NCBI GenBank assembly: GCA_963422465.1
Contig: OY730171.1
Coordinates: forward strand, 3,720,001-3,784,000
Direction of reading: 5' to 3'
Source: Lichina pygmaea
Taxonomy: Eukaryota > Ascomycota > Lichinomycetes > Lichinales > Lichinaceae
DNA length: 64,000 bases
Positions 56,885-64,000 of this stretch are shown piece after piece. Under the pieces are notes generated by a model that had not been told where the DNA came from, did not search any database, and was given only the letters and a program-made list of their open reading frames with translations. How positions within the stretch are numbered: position 1 is the stretch's first letter; every line of letters starts with the position of its first letter. Position numbers and translations under genes: made by a program.

Positions 56885-59800
56885 TCTGGTACCGCTATTA
56901 GGTATTTGGTGAATCTGTCCACAATCACTATAATTGAGTCGTAGGTGATTCTGGTGACTGGGTCTTTGGACTTGGGTAGCTTTGTGATGAAGTCCATTGA
57001 CATGTCTTCCCAAGGGCCTCTTGGTATTGTGTTCAGGTGTCCTTCTCTGTATAGCTTATGTCTTCCATGTTTGTTTTTCTGGCATAGTAGACACTTGCTG
57101 ATGTAGCTTGTGACATGTTGTCAGAGGTTAATGATATTGTTCCCTGCCTGTTGGATAAGGTCTGTGGTTTTGGTGATTCCTGGGTGACCATGTGCTGGGT
57201 TATCGTGGTAGTTCCTTATTAGTTCTTCAGTGTCTTCTGCCATGAGCTTGTTGATCTGTAGTTGAGGCACCAGGTTTCCTTGCTGGTCCTGCTGTCAGAT
57301 TGTTCCTTGGCATTCATCATCTTCCATGTAGTCTTTTTGTCAGCTTAGTACATCTGCTCTCCCATTATCTTATCCGGGGGTGTACAAGATCTTGAACTTG
57401 TGTTGCCCTAGGAGTTCAGCCTATCTGACTTGTTGTCTGTTCAGCTTCTTGGTTGTTGTGAACATTGTCAGATTCTTGTGGTCTGTGAGAATAGTGAGTT
57501 CAGAACTGCTTTCTGTGTACACTCTCCAGTGTTCAAGTGTGTTGACAACTGCCAGTAGCTCTTTGTCATGGATATCATAGTTTCATTCTGCTTGTGACAT
57601 TTTGCGTGAGTAGTAGGCAACTGGGTGCCACTTGCTGTCTGCCTGTTGGCATAGACATGCTCCCACCGCTTGGTCTGAAGTATCTGTTTTGATTTGTGTT
57701 GGCTGGCCTGTCTTGAAGTTGAGGAGAACTGGTTCCTCAGCGCAAGTGTCCTTGAGCTGTTGGAATGCTTTTTGTTGTCTCTCTGTCCACCGGTACTCTA
57801 CGTCCTTCTTTGTGAGTTCTGTCAGTGGTGTTGCTGTCTGTGAGTAGTTCTTGACAAACTGTCAATTAAAGTTGGCAAATCCTAGGAAGACTTGTACTTC
57901 CTTGACTGATGTCAGTGTTGGCTATTGCTGAATCACTTTGACTTTCTCAGGGTCAATCTTGATCCCTTTGATTCCTATGATGTATCTGAGGAATTCAACT
58001 TCCAGTTTGTTAAACTCATATTTCTTTAGGTTGAGCTTGAGCCCTACCTCTTGTAGGTATCGTAGAACATCCTTCACATGTTTAGTATGTTCCTGTTGTG
58101 TTTTCGAGTAGACAAGAATGTTGTCCAGGTAGGTGATAGCTGTTTGGTCCAGGTGTGCTCTGATGATATTGTTGATCAATGCTTGACATGTTGCTGGTGT
58201 GTTTGTGAGTCTGAATAGCATAACCAGATACTTGTAGTGTCTGTATCAGGTTCTGAAAGCTGTCTTCCATTCTTCTCCTTTTTTCATGCGTATCAGGTTG
58301 TATACTCCTCTCAAGTCCAGCTTGGTGAAGATCATAGCTTGGCTGATCCTGTCTCGCAATTTGTTCGCATTTGGCAACAGATATCAGTTTTTGATGGTAA
58401 TGTTGTTGAGTTTCCTGTAATCCACACAAAGTCGAAGACTTCTGTCTTTCTTTGGTGCAAATAGTATCAGGTATCCTGCTGGTGATTAAGATTCTTGAAT
58501 GAAACCCTTTTTCAGGTTTTCCTCCAGGTACTCACAAAGTACTTGGAGCTCTTTCTCTGATAACTGGTAAATTAGTCCAAATTCTGGCTCTGTCCCTGGT
58601 TACAACTTGATCTCATGATCCCAAGGTTGGTGCTTAGGCAACACTGCTATTGTTGTCTCTTCCTGAAAGAGGTTATCATACCCAGGTCAGTACTCTTCAG
58701 AGATCTCCAGAGGGTTAACAAATTTCTCTCTCTTCATCTCTGACTGTTTGGCCACCTGGTTCCAGAGTGTGTCTGTCAAGATGGACCTCTTCTCTTGAGA
58801 GTTATCCTTTCTGTCAGTGAGGTTCCACTGAGGACTTCTTCCCTTATCTGTCCATGCCTTCTACAGCTGGTAACAGGTCTGAGCTGTGTTGTTAGTGCAG
58901 TTCCTAAACATGAGTACTCCTGTCCTCCAGTTAACAACTGGGTTATACTTCTTTAGCCAAGGTATCCCCAAATAGATATCCTGAGTAGCCAACTTGACGA
59001 TATCAAGGTAGATCCTTTCAGCATAGTGTCCGGTAACTATTTCCATTGGCTACGTCTCATGGCAGACTAGCTCTGTCTGTCTATTTGCTATCATGAGCTG
59101 GTAGGGCTACTGCTTGTGTTTCTTTCCAGTGCCAAGAGTGTTGTAAAGTTGTCTTGAAATGTAGTTTCCGCTGGCTCCAGAGTCAACAAGCACGTATGTC
59201 TGTACTGGCGTGTTGGTGTGTAGTGACACAGGCAATCGCAGATACTTTGCATTGCTAGGGGTTATGTGGTTAAGCTTCTGATGTCGCCCTTTGACAAGGG
59301 AGTTCAGTCTTTTCCTGATTGAAGTGTTTTTCCACTGACTGGGCAATAGGTCCAGCCATTCCCATCAGTCCTGAGGAATCTGTTTATGAATTTGTCTTGC
59401 TAATACTTGTCACATCCGGGTTTGAGGTAGTACTGCCAATTATTGACGTAGCAGTTGTTGTTGTTGCCTTGCTGTAGAAACATGAGGTGTTCGTGCCAGT
59501 CATGTGTGTGCCCGGGGAATGCGGTGTGTTTGTGTTTGTCCCAAAGGTAGATCTCACACACATCCTTCTTGCAATTGACCCAATGCTTGTGGTAGGTGAC
59601 GTGGTAGGGTGAATGTCCTCTGTACCTTTGTAGTTGTTTGTGGTAGATGCAGTAGTGTTTCGTGCAGAACCTCTACTGTAGTTCACTATACTGTAAGTTT
59701 TGTGGGTCCATGCTGTAAGTATAGCTTCCTCGTGGTATTTCTTCTTTGATAGACGTGGGTTTGTCTCAGTCCCTATCAGAGGTGGTTAAAGACTCCTGTC

Positions 59801-60820
59801 CCTTATCCTGACCTGTCTGTTCTGGTAGGTCCTTGCCTCCTGATGTTGCCAGTTGGTGGGCTGCTTCGAGTGTTTGATCGTAATCATCCTATTGTTCGAG
59901 GGATAGCTGGGCCTCTCCTGGTGGGTCCTCTGGCTTGATGACATTCCAGTCTCTGTCAAGTGTATTAAGTTACTGTCGGTGCACCTTGTTCTTTGAACAA
60001 CAGTCTTTCGCCATGTGGCCTAGCTTGCCACAGGTATAGCACTTCAGTACTTTCCCCTTTTTATTGTTCCTTCCCTTCGTGAACCTTCCCCTGTGGTAGA
60101 CTGCATCTAGTTCCATGGATGCATAGCTATATGGATCATGTGGCGGTGCCTTGTTAGGTGGCTTGTAGTAGTTCTCACATGCCATGCAGGGTGGCTGTAT
60201 CCTCTGTCGTAGTGCTTCTCCATCACTCGCTTGAATAACTTGTTGTCAATGTTGATTGCTTGTGTGATGAGCTTGTCCAGTGTGTTGACTACTTGTCTGT
60301 CGAAGGTGATCTTGTCCTTCATGTTTTCCTTGAGTCCACGTCAGTACATGACCATCAGGGCATTGTCATCCTAGTCAGTCAGTACTGAGTATTGTTTGAA
60401 CTGTGTGGTATACTCTGCGGCTGAGTGTTGTTGCTTGATGTGCTGGATCATTCGTATAGCCACTTTGTCTTTGTTAGATAGTCCAAGGATCCTTTTGATC
60501 TTGTCCTTGAATTGTGTCTATTTTGTCATCTATTCTGATGTGCTGTCGTGATCTCTGTTTCCTGAGAGGTGTTTGTTGATGTAAGGCTTAATCCATCAGT
60601 GGGTATTACCTCTCATGTAAGTGGTTGCAAAGAGTAGCCACTTTTCTTTAGGCAGCCTTGTCTCTGGTTAGAATTGAAAGTAGACTTGAAGTTGCATAAG
60701 CCAGTTGTCAACCTTGTTCCTTTCGCTGTAGAACAGGTCTGGCTTGGTGACGCTAATCTTTCCATCTGGGAAGTTGGGGTTGGTTACTCCTGAGGTACTC
60801 ATCCTTGAGAGTCTTCAAAG

Positions 60821-61424
60821 TGTTATAGTCTGTACCGTGCTGTCCTAACCAAGTATAGGATTAAGGGCGAGATGTGGAAGACAGGTTGGTTCTCGCAGGA
60901 GAGGAGTGTCAAGGAGCACGAAAGGGTTTGGTGGAATGTGGTGGTGGTGACACCTGATCAATGGCTTCGTACAAAAGGATTGTATTGAAGTAGATCTAGT
61001 TGTCTGGATCACAACATGAGTTGAAGACAATTGTTCTATAAGGGAACTATCACTGGACTATATAGTGCTGGCCTGTCAAGATGATCAAGATTGTCTTGAC
61101 AGTCTTGACGTCAAGACGGGTGAGATTGTCTTGACAGTCCCACCATGTTATGCACCCTGCGTCAAGACCGGTGAGATTGTCTTGATGCTTCATGCACGCT
61201 GTGTCAAGACGGGTGAGATTGTCTCGATGCTTCCTGCACCCTGCATCAAGACTGGTGAGATTGTCTTGATGCTTCATGCATGCTGCGTCGAGCCACCCGT
61301 GTTTGTCTTGACAGTCACGTGACCCTTTGTTGGTTTGGTCACTTGACTTTCTATGGTGTCCTCTTGCCTGGCCCGCGGCCTGATTGCTTATAAATGAGTG
61401 GCTCCTATCCCAGGGATTGTAACA
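60821..61424 (-). repeat. 5' LTR of gypsy IV (B-type U3)
   Basis: 604 bp. Four B-type tandem units lie at about 61080-61300, GTCACGTGAC at about 61311-61320, and TATAAATG at about 61390. The CTCAA duplication follows. Confidence 0.88.
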
Positions 61425-61429
61425 CTCAA

Positions 61430-62009
61430 CTGCTGGACCCAGACCCCAGAGGAGGAGACAACTGGAAGCCGGACAAGATGCCATACTTGGCATCTCTCCA
61501 GCTTCACACTGGCTTGTTGAAGGCTCAAAGCAGCATCCTGACACAGGTCCGCACAGGTAAGATTGGGCTGGCTGCCTTCCTCTGCAAGCGGTGGGTCCCT
61601 GGCTTCCCGACACTGGCCTGCAGCTGTGGAGCACAGTGGGAAATAGCTAGACATGTAGTTGTTGCCTGCCCCCACCTCCTGCATGCCCGCTGCAGCCTAT
61701 AGGCAGCGGCATCCACCACTGACTACCAGGTGATGACTTCACGACTGTGGCCTGCCACTGCCCTCACAGTGTGGATCCTCCACCACAGTGTCCTTCCCCA
61801 GTTCTCCTGGGCTCAGGAGCAGCTGGAAGCTGGCTACTAGATAGCCACCCCCCATGTTCTACAGTGACTTGACAGGATAGCGCTGGTGAGGCACTGCAGG
61901 GAGAGGTTTTTTACTTGTTTGAAGTTTTCCTAGCCTAGTTCTATAGTAGACCCAGCATAGTCTAGTCACACTAGCACTAGAATAGTGTAGGAATTTAACC
62001 AACCAACCA
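61430..62009 (+). mobile_element. LINE B 3' end of chimera 1
   Basis: Encodes the C-terminal zinc-like motif CSCGAQWEIARHVVVAC, then a 3' UTR ending GTAGGAAT, then a TTAACCAACCAACCAA tail. The 13-bp target duplication follows at 62010. Confidence 0.88.
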
Positions 62010-62010
62010 A

Positions 62011-62310
62011 TGTTGTGAAAGCTTCGCTGTTGACGCTTTTCTCTTTTGGGACTGAACAGGGCCATGGAGGCCTGGACACCTTTGTCCAGGGAGACCGCTC
62101 TCTTGCAAACTCCACCAGTGTGTGGTTGTCTAGCGATTGACGGAGAACTCGGTTTCTCCCTGTGTGTATATATATCTGGTGGTCTCAAGATAAAGAAGAT
62201 ACCTGAGTCCATGAACTTTCATCTTCTTCTAGGGTGTTAGAGTGTCGCTGTTGACACTGTTTTCACTTAGGACTGACGCACGTCATGGAGGCTTGGAAAC
62301 CAAGTCTGCT
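62011..62310 (+). repeat. Tandem repeat of about 226 bp (target locus of chimera 1)
   Basis: One full unit (62011-62236) and the start of the next (from 62237) share GTCGCTGTTGAC/TTCGCTGTTGAC and CATGGAGGC. The preceding unit's end is at 44640-44780 on the other side of the insertion. I see no gene in it. Confidence 0.6.
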
Positions 62311-62812
62311 CATTCCTAGTCATATTTGGCTGGAACCTGAAGCTCCCCGTCGAGATGTACACCGATACATCCAAGCTTACCCCTGGCTGATACTTCAGCC
62401 AAGTTCAAAGATGAGAAGAAAAATTGTTGCGGTACGACTTTTTTTGTGTTCTCTGCCGCAGAGAAAAATTGCAACACCTACCGGTATCGGATGAAGCTGA
62501 GGCATTGTTGCGGCCGCAGGCAGGGCTAGGGCCTGGCCAGCCTTACCGTAGTCAGCTGTTAGTCAGCTTAGCTAGACGGGCTTATAGCCCTCGAGCCCAA
62601 GAGGGCCTCAATGGACATTATCTTCTTCTCTCTCTGAGCAGGCCGATGCCTTTGTAGCTCCAGCAGCCATGGTGGATTTCGCAACTATATACCAGCACTT
62701 CTTCAAGACTACGGAGGTTCACAGGTCTCCTTGCTGACCGTCGAACTAGAGTGTGTTCTGACAGCACTATTAGCCACGATCTTATATTCTCCACTACGGT
62801 ACCGTACGGAAG
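62311..62812. other. Unassigned sequence
   Basis: No gene or repeat that I can place. Short frames are open only by chance. Confidence 0.35.
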
Positions 62813-64000
62813 TATGTATGTATGTATTCCTACTCCATTCTAAAACTAGGTAGGCTAGATTATGCTGGGAAGACTATATAGTTGGTAAGGAAAACCTCAG
62901 GTCACATCTACATGACCAAGGGCGAAAAACCTCCCCTGCGGCCCCTAGGCGGTGGCCATCCAGTCGAGTCGCTATGAACTGGTGGATGACTGCGCTGCAG
63001 TCAGGCAGGGGGAAGCTGATCTTGGACCAAGGAAAACTGGGGGAGAAGGTTCAGCTGAAGGAACCACGTTGTCAGGGCGGTGGCGGCCCGGGGGTTAGAG
63101 GTTAGCTGCTGGAAGTCAGTGGTGGCAGCTGCCAGTCGCAACCACCTCTGTTCAATGTGAAATCTGGGGCAGTCCAGCACTATGTGTCGGGCTGTTTCTT
63201 GGTGCCATCCACAGGGGCAGGCCGGGGACTCGAAGCCGGGTACCCGGCAGGTGTGCAGGAAGCCTGCCAGTCCAATCTTCCCTGTGCAGATCTGGGTGAG
63301 TAAACTATTTTGTGGCCTCGGGAGATCGGCGTGGAGGCGGAGGGTCACTGCCTTGTACGGCATCTTCTCTGGTCTCCAGCCTCCGCCAGGGTCGGGGTCG
63401 GTGCTGCGGTGGGGGACTGGTGGGCCTCCTTTGAGTTCTTGCCAGTGATCCCAGCACTATTGCTCGGCCAGTTGGTACGCCTGCCACAGGGACTGTGCAG
63501 GTGGGCGCCTATCCGGCGGGTGGGTGGTTGCCGGGCAGGGGTTGTCTGACCATGGGGGAAGGCCCAGGTTTGTTGCAATGGACTCCAGGCGGCGTTGTTG
63601 TTGCCAGAGGATCCTCTTGGCCCAGTCGTGCTTCTGCCTCCGCTGGCGTGGGTCCGGGGGTGCGGTGGGGCCCGCGCTGTGGCCTGAGTTGGTCTTGTAG
63701 GCGGCGGCATGCAGTACTGATTTCCTGCCGGGCCCCGGAGGCTTCCATCCGAGCGCGGGCTTGGAGCTAGAGGCGCGCTATGTGGGCTTGTAGTGGGGGT
63801 ACGGCGGCTTCGTGTTCGAGTACAGGCCTGCTGGTGGCCTTAAAGGCGCCGGTGACTGCCCGGAGACACTGCTGTTGTACTCGTTCCAGGGGCTTGCCTA
63901 TCCAGTGTCGCTTTGCCGGTCGGAGGGTGCCATTGAGCGGGGCTCAGACTGTCGCGCCGTAGGTGAGGCATGGGCGTACCACCGCTGGGTAGACACCGTA
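62813..64000 (-). mobile_element. LINE B, copy B2, 3' part (cut by window edge)
   Basis: The minus-strand 3' end has a (ACAT)n tail (62813-62826), a 3' UTR, the C-terminal motif CPCGWHQETARHIVLDC (in 63001-63363) and the RT thumb towards 64000 (CLTYGATVWAPLNGTL). It extends beyond the window. The frame is broken in places. Confidence 0.88.

Larger units (their letters stand above)
53656..61424 (-). mobile_element. Gypsy IV: older copy containing chimera 2
   Basis: Flanked by CTCAA at 53651-53655 and 61425-61429. It retains only the first 141 bases of its 3' LTR (53656-53796). Then comes chimera 2 (53797-56884), then integrase through gag (56885-60820), then a 604-bp B-type 5' LTR (60821-61424). 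By comparison with gypsy II about 1.8 kb of LTR, antisense ORF, chromodomain and integrase end is missing at the chimera. It is heavily broken. Confidence 0.9.
44794..62009 (+). mobile_element. Chimeric retroelement 1: sequence X fused to 5'-truncated LINE B (split by two gypsy elements)
   Basis: The parts are X (44794-45932), LINE B RT and C-terminal region (45933-46766, 53268-53655, 61430-61995) and a tail of AACC repeats. The 13-bp duplication ATGTTGTGAAAGC lies at 44781-44793 and 62010-62022, so X and LINE B were inserted together in one target-primed event. Gypsy V (46767-53267) and gypsy IV (53656-61424) entered later, each with its own 5-bp duplication. Without them the chimera is about 2.9 kb. 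Confidence 0.9.

Noticed and set aside
62011-62236. Unit starting TGTT as a solo LTR
   Set aside because: Adjacent tandem units share it, there is no matching CA end and no 5-bp duplication; a tandem repeat explains it better.

Overview
The window is nuclear DNA of a filamentous ascomycete (Pezizomycotina). The host genes carry many 45-130 bp introns with fungal splice sites. Their products are Pezizomycotina types: a BUR1-type CDK, a P5B ATPase, a bHLH factor and a DUF7514-like proline/RD-rich protein. The repeats are chromodomain Ty3/gypsy elements, LINEs with no visible RNase H, a tRNA-derived SINE and TIR elements. I cannot name the species. Old repeats decay mainly by CG to TG/CA changes, not the CpA to TpA pattern of classical RIP.

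Layout. (1) 1-20,686 is a nested transposon block on the minus strand. An old gypsy copy (III) is interrupted by a near full-length LINE (A1, itself split by gypsy I), a complete gypsy II (6,848-13,303, TSD TGTGG), two SINE copies (12- and 14-bp TSDs) and a 5'-truncated LINE A2 (about 15-bp TSD). (2) 20,687-22,450 is AT-rich repeat debris, with a TIR element that itself received a LINE B fragment. (3) 22,453-43,527 is a host gene island: DUF7514-like gene (-), a second TIR element, bHLH gene (-), a tRNA-like gene, a 21-exon P5B ATPase (+), a small four-exon membrane-protein gene (-) and BUR1 (+). (4) 44,781-62,022 is one chimeric retroelement: a 1.14-kb sequence 'X' joined to the 3' part of LINE B, bounded by a 13-bp duplication. 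It was later split by a very young gypsy element (V, 46,767-53,267, TSD AGCAG) and an older one (IV, 53,656-61,424, TSD CTCAA). Gypsy IV itself contains a second chimera, X joined to LINE A3. (5) 62,011-64,000 is a short tandem repeat locus and the end of another LINE B copy.

Main points. The gypsy family carries an extra antisense gene between pol and the 3' LTR. It encodes a small protein with a Gal4-type Zn2Cys6 spacing plus a coiled-coil-like tail. It sits downstream of an antisense TATA box and a CACGTG palindrome in the LTR, and the element-to-TATA-to-ATG spacing is nearly the same in two LTR types whose U3 repeats differ. The SINE shares its 3' tail with LINE A (37 of 41 bases), a SINE/LINE pairing. 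The X chimeras end at the same X nucleotide but join two different LINE families. That recalls the WEIRD/MGL composite MINE of Magnaporthe and suggests template switching by LINE reverse transcriptases.
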